From JBGTIS01 sp041745535 (lineage in GTDB: Bacteria; Bacteroidota; Bacteroidia; Cytophagales; Cyclobacteriaceae): a DNA stretch of 64,000 nucleotides. Position numbers and translations under genes: made by a program. The notes beneath the pieces are model-generated. The model was not told where the DNA came from and ran no database searches. It saw only the letters and a program-made list of their open reading frames with translations. The stretch lies in assembly GCA_041745535.1 (NCBI GenBank), contig JBGTIS010000054.1, positions 1 through 64,000 on the forward strand, read 5' to 3'. Positions 32,533 to 40,877 of the stretch are shown piece by piece. How positions within the stretch are numbered: position 1 is the first letter of the stretch; each line of letters opens with the position of its first letter.

Positions 32533-34977
32533 TTAATTTTTAAATGTTGAAATATTGAATTTTAAACTAACTATAAAATTTCGCCCTTCATCATCGGCAT
32601 AATATCGCAGTCGGTTGGTATAATTCCGGTAACTCACATTGAACAGATTACGAATGCCCAACCGGAACTGAAGCGCATTGCTTTTGCCCGTGGGTACCGT
32701 AATACCTGCATCTAAATTAACCAGCGTATAGGCCAGCGGAGCTGCTAAAAAATCAAAATTGCTCGGATCTTCAGCAAACAGATTTTTATCCTGTTCGCCT
32801 GCTTCGGTTATTACTTCCGGAGAAATTACCCGGGGTGCACGCTTTTGCCTGGCTGTATAGGCAGCTGAAAATCGCGCATAAACATCCCTGATTTTTCCCC
32901 ATTGGTTTTGTTGAAATTCAAAACCAGTTTCTACCTGATTGGCTGGAATGAAGGGCAGATAATCGTTATTCCGAACATCTTTAGCCCATAAATAATTGAG
33001 TTTTACATTCCAATTTAGAAAGGAAAATAAGGGGTACCGGGTATCTGCATCTATTCCCAAAAACAATGCGTCGGTTTGCCGGTACCAGAAGTAGGGTAGG
33101 GCACCTTCCGGGCGTTTAGTTACTCCTTCTGGCCGGATGAAAATATAATTGTTGATCCGGTGAAGGTAAGCAGAGAAATCCACGTTTAGTTTTTTGCCAT
33201 GGTGTTCATACGTATTCAGCCATTTGAATCCCTGTTCGTTCTCAATTGCTACCTGATCAAATTTTCTGATATAGATATTAGCCGGTGGCGGCGCCTCTCT
33301 GTCCCAAAACCATAACAATCCATATTCAAGGCCCGCTGCACTCTGGTGTTTACCAAAGCTATAAAGTTCAGCCATATTCGGTGGTCTCCACGACGATCCT
33401 ACGTTTACAATAATTCGATCCTGTTTCCCTATATGGTAAATAGTATTCAGGGTAGCGGTAAAGTTGGTAAAATGGAAGTTGTCGTAGTAAAAGCTTTCGT
33501 TTAGGTTCCACCCACGGATATCAGAGAATTTTGTATCGTATCGAACGCCAGCCTCCAATTCCCAGAAACTCTTTTCTATGCCTTCAATCAGGTAAATCCC
33601 TGTGGAGTAATTGTTGAAATTCGGAATAAAATTGCTTCTTTGTGTACCCGGAATATTGATGTTATCCTGATAGGCGCCATTTAATCCGATGCTGCCATCC
33701 AGGAGGCCAAACGGATTATGAACCCATTCCAAATCAAGGGAATGGGTAGTGATTTCCAGATTCATAGACGGAATATCGCTCAGCGATCCTATTCTGATGT
33801 CAAACTCTTTCCGCTTATTCAGTTGCAACCCATATTGGATATTAAACCTGCCGAATTCTGTGAGAAAGAATCCATTTATTTTGAATAAATCATGGGTAGC
33901 CTGTTGCCTGGGATTGCCAATGTCATAAGAAAAATCTTCAATAATGGGGGGGCGCTCACTTTCCAGCACCTTTCGCAGATCTTCCAAACTACCGGTAAGG
34001 CCTGTAATTTTCAAAATACCTACTTCCGTATCGAAATGACTATGATACAGTTCAATACCATAAGCAGGTTTCTTTAGACCCAAACCGATGGAATAATTAA
34101 GTTCTTTCACGCCGGAATTGGTCAAATTGTAATCCGGGGTATGGGTATCTCCGGCATTTTTTGAGCTCCCCTGAATGCGCCAGCCTAATCCGTTTATCGT
34201 GCTAAAACCTCCTTCTAATTGGACATCTCCGGTAAACGATCGGCCATTGCTCATGCCAATCAGGTTAATTTCGCTGTTCAAGCCAGCGCCAGTGGGCAGG
34301 TCAGGTGGTTCCACAATTACTACACCTCCCAACGCTTCCGAACCGTACTTTACGGCTGCCGCGCCTTTTACTACTTTTATTTTTTTCGCGATAAAAGGAT
34401 CAATTTCCGGGGCATGTTCGGTGCCCCATTGCTGTCCTTCCAGCTTTACATCATTATTTAAAATCACAATCCTATTGCCCGATAACCCATGCACTACAGG
34501 TTTGGCTACTCCAGATCCGGTTTTAAGGGTACTAACGCCAGTAAGCTGTGCCAGCGATTCGCCCAACGATTCGCCCCGGGTAATTTCTATTTCTTTTTCA
34601 GTTAATGCGCTTTCCGGTATTGCTGCACTGGTCAGCGATTGTCCTTTAACGATAACATTATTCAGTACCAGGTCATCTTCTTGCAATAAAATGCTGATTG
34701 GTTTTGCTGATGGAACCGAAATGGTTATGTACTGGGTTTTATAGCCTGTAAAACGTACTACCGCTTCGTACTTTCCCTTTGGTATACTTTTAAGAAAAAA
34801 CTTACCAGTTGCGTCGGTTACCATTCCCCGATGCAGGTTTTCAAGAAATATGGTAGCACCCGGAAGTGGCGTTCGGTCGGTCGATAACACCTCCCCACTT
34901 AGGGTATGGCCATTATTTTGCGCACTTACCTGGGCGTACAAAATACAGACCGCTACCATAAAGATGTATTTTTTCAT
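32533..34977 (-). CDS. TonB-dependent receptor, ZnuD-like (814 aa)
   Basis: Signal peptide (about 1-19) and then a carboxypeptidase-regulatory-like Ig domain (about 25-100: HTLSGEVLSTDRTPLPGATI), typical of Bacteroidota receptors. The plug (about 115-235) has the form seen in ZnuD-type metal receptors: GSGVAKPVVHGLSGNRIVIL, then the acidic/His loop EHAPEIDP, then VVKGAAAVKYGSEALGGVV. The barrel follows to residue 814. A lipoprotein follows 7 bp downstream and a small Cys/His-bearing membrane protein lies upstream, which supports metal (zinc or copper) uptake. The metal identity is inference. Confidence 0.82.
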   Translation of the reverse strand: MKKYIFMVAVCILYAQVSAQNNGHTLSGEVLSTDRTPLPGATIFLENLHRGMVTDATGKFFLKSIPKGKYEAVVRFTGYKTQYITISVPSAKPISILLQEDDLVLNNVIVKGQSLTSAAIPESALTEKEIEITRGESLGESLAQLTGVSTLKTGSGVAKPVVHGLSGNRIVILNNDVKLEGQQWGTEHAPEIDPFIAKKIKVVKGAAAVKYGSEALGGVVIVEPPDLPTGAGLNSEINLIGMSNGRSFTGDVQLEGGFSTINGLGWRIQGSSKNAGDTHTPDYNLTNSGVKELNYSIGLGLKKPAYGIELYHSHFDTEVGILKITGLTGSLEDLRKVLESERPPIIEDFSYDIGNPRQQATHDLFKINGFFLTEFGRFNIQYGLQLNKRKEFDIRIGSLSDIPSMNLEITTHSLDLEWVHNPFGLLDGSIGLNGAYQDNINIPGTQRSNFIPNFNNYSTGIYLIEGIEKSFWELEAGVRYDTKFSDIRGWNLNESFYYDNFHFTNFTATLNTIYHIGKQDRIIVNVGSSWRPPNMAELYSFGKHQSAAGLEYGLLWFWDREAPPPANIYIRKFDQVAIENEQGFKWLNTYEHHGKKLNVDFSAYLHRINNYIFIRPEGVTKRPEGALPYFWYRQTDALFLGIDADTRYPLFSFLNWNVKLNYLWAKDVRNNDYLPFIPANQVETGFEFQQNQWGKIRDVYARFSAAYTARQKRAPRVISPEVITEAGEQDKNLFAEDPSNFDFLAAPLAYTLVNLDAGITVPTGKSNALQFRLGIRNLFNVSYRNYTNRLRYYADDEGRNFIVSLKFNISTFKN

Positions 34978-35052
34978 GGATAGCCCTTAACTTTAAGCCT
35001 AAGAAATAACTTCTTGAGGCAAAATGATTGATAGGAATAAAAAAGCTTTGGA

Positions 35053-35430
35053 TTAAAGTTGCGGTAAGCTGGTGCAATGGGGAGGGCCTCTGGAGGTACA
35101 GGTAACCCGTTCGCCCAGATAGGTTGCCGTTACATAAAAACCATCTTGTTTAGCCTGCACATCAATAAACTCATTGGCCTGAAAACTTTCAAGAAAATGA
35201 GTCTGATGAAAAAATAGCGTGCACAAACTACAATCTAAACTGCCAGCTATACCAGAATTATTATGAATGTAGTAGTGAGGCTGAGCCTGCCTAACCAGAT
35301 TTTCTGAAGTACTGCTACTAAGGTTATGCAGATGGGTGGAATAATGTAATGGGAAAAAGGCAAACTGCACGAACAAAACCATAAAGGCAAGCCCAATAGA
35401 AAAATGCAGATGTAATTTTCTTTTTTCCAT
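35053..35430 (-). CDS. Small Cys/His-bearing membrane protein (125 aa)
   Basis: An N-terminal hydrophobic segment (about 10-30) anchors the protein. After it come clustered histidines (THLHNL, HYYIHNN), a CSLC pair (about residues 72-75) with HQTH just behind, and a C-terminal SRGPPHC. Small proteins of this sort (DUF2946-like) sit beside metal-related receptors in Bacteroidota. It lies 75 bp upstream of the ZnuD-like receptor on the same strand, so metal handling is a reasonable inference. The exact family is not certain. Confidence 0.6.
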   Translation of the reverse strand: MEKRKLHLHFSIGLAFMVLFVQFAFFPLHYSTHLHNLSSSTSENLVRQAQPHYYIHNNSGIAGSLDCSLCTLFFHQTHFLESFQANEFIDVQAKQDGFYVTATYLGERVTCTSRGPPHCTSLPQL

Positions 35431-35747
35431 TGCGTCGAATGTAAAGTTTTTACGTCATAAATTCAAAAACAGGCCAATAGTTTTTAATTATGACTAAAAG
35501 CAGAACCTGTTCTAAAACACATTTGAAAGTGCCAAAACATATTTTTTATTATTTGGAAATTAAAATAAGTGAATTTTTTTTTGTAATTTTATGAAAATTT
35601 TTAATTTTTATAATTTTAATACAATTCAAACAATTTATTAATTAAGATTACGTATCGTGTAATGATTGTTTAAATTATTTTGTTTATAGGAAGTAATCGA
35701 TAAATTTGCGCAAAATTTTATTTGGTAATGTGTAAATAAGATGTCTC
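35431..35747. other. Divergent, very A+T-rich promoter region
   Basis: No gene is visible. The stretch separates the metal-uptake genes (minus) from the DksA-like gene (plus). It holds one good plus-strand promoter (35679-35708) and long A/T tracts near 35540-35640. I saw no recognisable Fur/Zur box by eye. Confidence 0.5.
35679..35708 (+). promoter_or_regulatory. Bacteroidota promoter for DksA/TraR-like gene
   Basis: TTTG (35679-35682), an 18-base spacer, then TAAATTTG (35701-35708), a full match to TANNTTTG. Transcription would begin near 35715, about 33 bases before the ATG at 35748. Confidence 0.7.
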
Positions 35748-36131
35748 ATGAGCCAGGAAGAAAAAACTAGATATTCTACAGAAGAATTAAAAGAATTCGA
35801 AAAAATTATTGACGAAAAATTGAATAAGGCTAAAGAAGAACTGGAATACATTAAGTCTACGCTGAGTAGAAAAGATGATCCCGGAACGGATAATACGGTG
35901 GGTAGTACCAAGGTGCTGGAAGATGGCGCTGATACCATTGAAAAAGAAAATTTAAGTCAGTTAGCCGCTCGTCAGCAAAAGTTTATCAACCAATTAGAGA
36001 ATGCCAAGGCACGAATTAAAAATGGCACCTATGGTATTTGTATTGATACCGGCAAACTTATACCCAAAGAGCGCCTGCGGGCTGTGCCACACACCATGCA
36101 TTCTATTGAGGCAAAACTGAGCCGGCAATAA
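35748..36131 (+). CDS. DksA/TraR-family protein with reduced zinc finger (127 aa)
   Basis: An N-terminal coiled coil (about 10-40: EELKEFEKIIDEKLNKAKEEL) and a C-terminal zinc-finger-like module (about 90-127). DksA family members bind RNA polymerase through its secondary channel and adjust transcription with ppGpp. Only one of the usual four zinc cysteines remains (YGICIDTGKLIPKERL). The scaffold TGK.I...RL..VP...SIEAK is intact, a form common in Bacteroidota. The middle region GSTKVLEDGADTIEKEN is conserved in this branch. It has its own promoter. Confidence 0.8.
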   Translation: MSQEEKTRYSTEELKEFEKIIDEKLNKAKEELEYIKSTLSRKDDPGTDNTVGSTKVLEDGADTIEKENLSQLAARQQKFINQLENAKARIKNGTYGICIDTGKLIPKERLRAVPHTMHSIEAKLSRQ

Positions 36132-36239
36132 TTTATTTACATTACCCATGTATGTGCGGCAGGTTCCTGGTAAACCAAACATTTGCCTGGAATTTGCCGC
36201 GTTTATTTTTATATTAACTCTTCACCATTAAAGTGTATC

Positions 36240-36878
36240 ATGGAATTTTTGAAGTATCATATTGAGGCATTAATTTTTTGCGCGGCCAAACCTATCACTA
36301 TTGCTGAAATTAGAAACTGTTTATCAGAAATGTTTGACGCGGAGGTTTCGGAAGAAGACATATACCTGGTGGTAGAGGAACTTGTAGCTAAATACAATAA
36401 TGACGACTTTGCTTTTCAGATTTACCACATAGGAAAAGGATACCAATTTTTGACCAAACCAGCCTACCAGGCTAGTATTGGAATTTTACTGAAACAACAA
36501 TCTAAAAAGCGCCTTTCTACAGCCGCCCTCGAAACGCTTTCTATTATTGCTTATAAACAACCGGTTACCAAAGCTTCGGTAGAGCAAATCAGGGGAGTAG
36601 GGTGCGATTATGCTATTCAAAAGCTACTCGAAAAATCGTTGGTTACCATTTTAGGAAAAGATGACACCATTGGTAAGCCGCTTTTATACGGCACCAGCGA
36701 CAAATTTATGGAGTATTTTGGTATTAATAGTCTGGACGACCTGCCCACCCTTAAAGATTTCATTCAGGATGATAATTCAATCGGTGAAGAGGAACTGGAA
36801 GGTTTGAACTTATCGGATGACATGGTGTCACCTAAACTTTCTAAAAATTGGGGAGATAAAGACAATAACTTATTTTAA
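36240..36878 (+). CDS. scpB: Segregation and condensation protein ScpB
   Basis: ScpB is the kleisin-associated partner of SMC and ScpA in chromosome condensation, with two winged-helix domains. Visible are FLKYHIEALIFCAAKPITIAEI, the hallmark STAALETLSIIAYKQPVTKASVEQIRGV (about 98-125), and LLYGTSDKFMEYFGI. I start at the ATG at 36240 because homology begins at MEFLKYHIEA. The frame upstream (MPGICRVYF...) has no family match. The C-terminal tail (about 180-212) is acidic and less conserved. Confidence 0.92.
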   Translation: MEFLKYHIEALIFCAAKPITIAEIRNCLSEMFDAEVSEEDIYLVVEELVAKYNNDDFAFQIYHIGKGYQFLTKPAYQASIGILLKQQSKKRLSTAALETLSIIAYKQPVTKASVEQIRGVGCDYAIQKLLEKSLVTILGKDDTIGKPLLYGTSDKFMEYFGINSLDDLPTLKDFIQDDNSIGEEELEGLNLSDDMVSPKLSKNWGDKDNNLF

Positions 36879-36928
36879 CGCATGGGTTTCAAGTCCGATC
36901 ATACCAAATTTCCCATTCCTGACCCTCC

Positions 36929-38473
36929 CTAAACCTTATCGCTGATTATCGAACCACCAGAAATCAAATCAATTAAATCATCAAGGTATTCACGGTTGTT
37001 AGCCAGGCGGGGTACTTTATTTTGTCCGCCCAGTTTGCCCCTTTTTTTCATCCAGCGGTAAAAAGTTCCTGATTCAACCTGATGAACCAAAGGTTGTTCC
37101 ACTACCAGGTTTTTGGCACGTTTGGCATCATAATCAGAATTGATTTTTCGTAGCGTTTCGTCCAGGATGCGGGTAAATTCCTGTATATCGCTGGGAGCAA
37201 CAGAAAATTCTATAATCCATTCGTGGCACCCTTTTTTACCTGCCGCGATGTACTTTGGTCCGGCTGTAAATTCTTTAAATATCGATCGCGTTTGTTCACA
37301 GGCCAAAGCAATGGCTTTTTCAGCATTTTCAACAATTAGTTCCTCGCCAAACGCATTGATAAATTGCTTGGTTCTGCCACTGATTTTAAACCGGAAAGGA
37401 GATAAAGAGGTAAATTTGATGGTATCGCCAATTTTATAACGCCAGAGGCCCGCATTGGTAGTAATTACCATCGCATAGTTTTTATTAATTTCTACCTCGC
37501 TGATGTCCAGGGTTTTCGGGTTTTCCTGATCTGTTTCGCTAACTGGAATAAACTCATAAAAAATACCATAATCCAGCATCAGCAGCATTTCGTCGGAATC
37601 AGTTTTGTCCTGAATACCGAAGAACCCTTCGGTAGCGTTATAAGTTTCCATATAGCGCATCGTACCCGAAGGAATCAGCGACTGGAAAAGCGACCGGTAA
37701 GGTGTAAAAGCTACAGCGCCATGGATAAACAATTCCAGGTTGGGCCATACTTCCAGAATATTTTTTTTGCCTTTTAATTCTACCACCCGTTGTAAAATAG
37801 CGATGGTCCAGGTGGGTACGCCAGAAATACTGGTTACATTTTCATCGGCTGTGGCGGCCGCTATTTTCTCTATTTTCTTTTCCCAGTTATCCATCAGGGC
37901 AATGTCGAGGCTGGGCGTACGTACAAACTGAGCCCAAAGGGGCAGGTTTTTCATGAGTACAGCCGATACATCACCATACCTGGAGCGGGCATTTTCATCA
38001 ACCGGATTGATCTGCTGGCTACCGCCTACCGCCAGGTTTTTGCCAGAAAATACTTTGGTTTCGGGATAATTATTTACATAAATGGAGAGCAAATCTTTAC
38101 CTCCTTTAAAATGACATTCTTCCAGTGCTTCGGCTGAAACCGGAATAAATTTACTTTGGGCATTGGTGGTGCCAGACGACTTGGCAAACCAGCGAATTTC
38201 ACTGGGCCACAAAATGTTCTGCTCCCCTTTCATTAGCCGGTTAATATAAGGGAAAAATTCCTCGTAGGAAGAAATAGGGACTCTGTTTTGAAATTCTTTG
38301 ATGCCTTTTATTGAACCAAAACCATATTTTTTACCAAATTCAGTGTTATCGGCATATTTAACCAAACCCTCCAGCAATTCTTTCTGAACTTCGAATGGGT
38401 ATTTCATAAATAACTCAATCTGGTGAATTCTTTTTTTCATAATCCACCGTATTACTGAATTAAGTATTTCCAT
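36929..38473 (-). CDS. GH3-family (auxin-responsive promoter-like) protein, 514 aa
   Basis: A bacterial member of the GH3 family, which in plants conjugates amino acids to jasmonate or auxin through an acyl-adenylate. Motifs of the adenylate-forming fold are present: the phosphate loop FAKSSGTTNAQSKFIPVS (about 95-112), YNATEGFFGIQ (about 280), and LWRYKIGDTIKFTS (about 345-358). Full length. Bacterial GH3 proteins, common in Bacteroidota, have no settled substrate. Cytoplasmic. It lies 62 bp downstream of lptB on the same strand. Confidence 0.88.
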   Translation of the reverse strand: MEILNSVIRWIMKKRIHQIELFMKYPFEVQKELLEGLVKYADNTEFGKKYGFGSIKGIKEFQNRVPISSYEEFFPYINRLMKGEQNILWPSEIRWFAKSSGTTNAQSKFIPVSAEALEECHFKGGKDLLSIYVNNYPETKVFSGKNLAVGGSQQINPVDENARSRYGDVSAVLMKNLPLWAQFVRTPSLDIALMDNWEKKIEKIAAATADENVTSISGVPTWTIAILQRVVELKGKKNILEVWPNLELFIHGAVAFTPYRSLFQSLIPSGTMRYMETYNATEGFFGIQDKTDSDEMLLMLDYGIFYEFIPVSETDQENPKTLDISEVEINKNYAMVITTNAGLWRYKIGDTIKFTSLSPFRFKISGRTKQFINAFGEELIVENAEKAIALACEQTRSIFKEFTAGPKYIAAGKKGCHEWIIEFSVAPSDIQEFTRILDETLRKINSDYDAKRAKNLVVEQPLVHQVESGTFYRWMKKRGKLGGQNKVPRLANNREYLDDLIDLISGGSIISDKV

Positions 38474-38535
38474 ATATTATAAAATAAAGCTGGGGTTAAT
38501 GAACTGGGTTATAAAATATAACTTACAAATATAAC

Positions 38536-39270
38536 TTATATTTTTCTTCTAAGTTCAAAATGTTGCCCAAGGTATACCCGCCGCACCTGTTCATCTGCTG
38601 CCAGTTCTTCGGCACTACCGGCTTTGAGTAGTTTCCCTTCAAACATGAGGTAAGCGCGGTCGGTGATGGATAGGGTTTCGTTTACATTATGATCGGTAAT
38701 GAGGATACCAATATTTTTGTTTTTTAACTGGGCTACAATGGTTTGTATTTCTTCTACCGCAATGGGGTCAACCCCGGCAAAAGGCTCGTCTAATAATATA
38801 AACTTAGGATTAACGGCCAAAGCTCTGGCAATTTCAGTACGGCGTCTTTCTCCTCCGGAAAGCACCAGGCCCTGATTTTTTCTAACATGTGTAAGGCTGA
38901 ATTCCTCGAGCAGACTTTCCATTTTTTCTTTCTGCTCTTTTTTAGAAAGTTTGGTCATTTCCAGTACGGCTTTCAGGTTATCTTCCACACTTAGTTTTCG
39001 GAAAACAGAAGGCTCTTGCGCCAGGTACCCAATACCAATTTTGGCGCGCTTGTGCATGGGCAAATCTGTAATTTCCTGTGTGCCTAAAAAAATTTTTCCC
39101 GCGTTCGGTTTAATTAACCCTACTATCATATAAAATGAAGTGGTTTTACCGGCGCCATTCGGACCTAATAAACCCACAATTTCTCCCTGTGCGACTTCTA
39201 CAGATATGTGATCTACAACGGTGCGGGCTTTATACTTTTTAACGAGGTCCTGACCTTTTAATACTAACAT
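38536..39270 (-). CDS. lptB: LPS export ABC transporter ATPase LptB
   Basis: Powers lipopolysaccharide extraction from the inner membrane with LptFG. At 244 residues it has Walker A GPNGAGKTT (about 36-44), the Q-loop at LAQEPSVFRKLSVEDNL, signature LSGGERRRTEIARAL (about 138-152), Walker B FILLDEPFAGVDPIAV and the H-loop ITDHNVNE. FAGVDPIAVEEIQ is diagnostic for LptB. The LptFG genes are not in this window. Its promoter probably lies in the 180-bp gap with the terminator of the upstream gene. Confidence 0.93.
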   Translation of the reverse strand: MLVLKGQDLVKKYKARTVVDHISVEVAQGEIVGLLGPNGAGKTTSFYMIVGLIKPNAGKIFLGTQEITDLPMHKRAKIGIGYLAQEPSVFRKLSVEDNLKAVLEMTKLSKKEQKEKMESLLEEFSLTHVRKNQGLVLSGGERRRTEIARALAVNPKFILLDEPFAGVDPIAVEEIQTIVAQLKNKNIGILITDHNVNETLSITDRAYLMFEGKLLKAGSAEELAADEQVRRVYLGQHFELRRKI

Positions 39271-39385
39271 TATTAAGAAAAGAATTTAATAGAATATTTA
39301 CTTCTTTACGAGGATAATGTAAGCAGGGTTTTTCCGGAAAACAAGCCCGAAATTAATAAAATAGGGGATAAGCTGGTGAAAAAAG

Positions 39386-39419
39386 AAAAGGTACTATAAT
39401 TATGATTACAGTACCTTTT
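39386..39419 (-). terminator. Terminator of the 217-residue gene
   Basis: AAAAGGTACT (39386-39395) and AGTACCTTTT (39410-39419) make a perfect 10-bp stem with a 14-base loop. On the minus strand the arm ends in TTTT followed by CTTTTTT. It lies 32 bp past the stop at 39451. Confidence 0.75.
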
Positions 39420-39450
39420 AAAAAAATAATATGCTACAGAAGCTAAAGTA

Positions 39451-40104
39451 TTAAAGCTGAGTTTGCAGGATTTGATACCTGCGCTGCTCTTTTATTTGTC
39501 TTGTTTCCTGTTTTGCCTGAAACTGATTTTGAATGCTGTTGGCAAATACTTCGTTGCCAGAAATATATTTAATGGTAAGATACATGCCACGTTTAATTAT
39601 TAAACAATTTCCTTCGGCATCAATAACCGAATTATCATTTGGGTGCGCGTCGGCCAGGCTAAAATATTTTACATTCAGAATGTGTTCAATTTTTTTAAGA
39701 CTGGGCGTGTTCACATCTTTAAACGTATAACTGCCATAAAAGAACATATCTTTTAAAAAATGGAGTTGCGAAATTACTTTATAACCGCCAATATTAAATT
39801 TATAGAATATCACTTTATGGTTAGCGATTCTTCGGGTATTATCAAAAACAAATCTGGGTTTACCCAGCTTTTGCACCACCTCCGCATATGGCGTATTAAA
39901 TTCTATATCTCTGAATTTGATCCTGATATGATCAACCCTGGGGGTGGTATCGGAATGCCAAAAAAGGTTGATTAATCCTTTTGAGCTTTCTTCCCGAAAA
40001 AGGCTTTTATAGTACTCTTCTTTTGAACTATAATAATAATAGGTGTTGCTCGACTTAAAAAATTTGTCAAGCAATCTGCCTGGAGTAAAACGTGTAAGGC
40101 CCAT
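39451..40104 (-). CDS. Protein of unknown function (217 aa)
   Basis: No family recognised. The protein lacks a signal peptide. The N-terminus is Tyr-rich (TYYYYSSKEEYYKSLF, about 21-36), the middle has mixed alpha/beta segments (VVQKLGKPRFVFDNTRRIA, about 76-94, resembling the helix-GxP-strand part of SmpA-like folds), and the C-terminus is a Gln-rich helix (QNQFQAKQETRQIKEQRRYQ). It is A+T rich, monocistronic, and closed by a strong terminator. Confidence 0.65.
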   Translation of the reverse strand: MGLTRFTPGRLLDKFFKSSNTYYYYSSKEEYYKSLFREESSKGLINLFWHSDTTPRVDHIRIKFRDIEFNTPYAEVVQKLGKPRFVFDNTRRIANHKVIFYKFNIGGYKVISQLHFLKDMFFYGSYTFKDVNTPSLKKIEHILNVKYFSLADAHPNDNSVIDAEGNCLIIKRGMYLTIKYISGNEVFANSIQNQFQAKQETRQIKEQRRYQILQTQL

Positions 40105-40454
40105 ATAAAATGTAAATGAAAAAATGAGTAATTAAATCCATAAAAAAATAACGTCAAAGAAACTAGTAACAAATTTGCTCAGATAAAAAATAAACGCACA
40201 TATTCTGATGACGTAGTGATTTAAATAAATTAAAAATTTTTTATGGCAATTTAATTCTAAATATCAATAACCACAGTTACTAAATGGCTTATAATTACCG
40301 ATGTGCCTATTTCTAAATTTCCACTAAAAATTTCTCTTGAGGTCGTTAAAAATATTTAACTAGTAACAGGGTTCATCGGGTTAATAGGAAATAAAAAAGC
40401 TCCTGGATGTTTGAGACTGCTATTTTTAATAAGTTTTTTAATAAAAAACATAAT

Positions 40455-40511
40455 AAATATAATATAGTTTGGGTAGCTGCCCTGGTTCCAATCCAGGTAC
40501 TTATTATATTT
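40455..40511. other. Nested hairpin element, T-arm-like core
   Basis: Outer arms AAATATAATA (40455-40464) and TATTATATTT (40502-40511) enclose CCTGG-TTCCAAT-CCAGG (40481-40497). The inner stem has the 5-bp stem and 7-base loop of a tRNA T-arm. A competing stem GGG...CCC (40471-40482) overlaps it. There is no cloverleaf around it, so it is not a tRNA. It may be an RNA structure or a palindromic repeat. Confidence 0.35.
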
Positions 40512-40834
40512 TTCTAAAATTGAAATCAAGTACTAACTAGAGGGTCAAAAATTATTGGTGTAATATTTTCTATTATAGTTCCAGATTTAAATTCATTTGG
40601 TAATAATCTCTAATTATTAGTGAAAATTAAACTTCCAAGATTAAAAAATTGTCGGTTTTAAGGTATAGCTTCTTACAGGTAATTTTATAATTATTTTAAC
40701 AATTTTTTTAAATAAAATGTAATAAAACCAAATAAATTAATATAGTTATATATATTATTGTTTTAGTATAATTTATCATTTAAGGTTTCTCATTAGCTTA
40801 TCCATTACCATAATAATTTCAAGCAGATTACACT

Positions 40835-40842
40835 TACCTTTG
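40835..40842 (+). promoter_or_regulatory. Probable -7 box for folC-trmB
   Basis: TACCTTTG matches TANNTTTG exactly and lies 36 bp before the ATG at 40878. No clear TTTG occurs at the expected upstream distance. Its position argues against the earlier ATG at 40854. Confidence 0.45.
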
Positions 40843-40877
40843 CCGGAGCAGCCTTGCTGCTTTTCATTGCAGGCAAT

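Larger units (their letters stand above)
40105..40877. other. Large A+T-rich intergenic region, 773 bp
   Basis: No protein-like ORF is visible on either strand. It separates divergent genes. Two items stand out: a structured element at 40455-40511 and a -7 box TACCTTTG at 40835-40842 that probably serves folC. The length is unusual for this compact window and leaves room for a small RNA. Confidence 0.5.

Noticed and set aside
34175..34744. 189-codon plus-strand ORF inside the ZnuD-like receptor
   Set aside because: It lies fully antisense to the plug domain, is Ser/Pro-rich with no motif, and is explained by the complementary frame.
40481..40497. A tRNA gene, from its T-arm-like stem-loop
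   Set aside because: No D-arm, anticodon stem or acceptor stem is found at the proper distance, and the loop has C where the purine should be.
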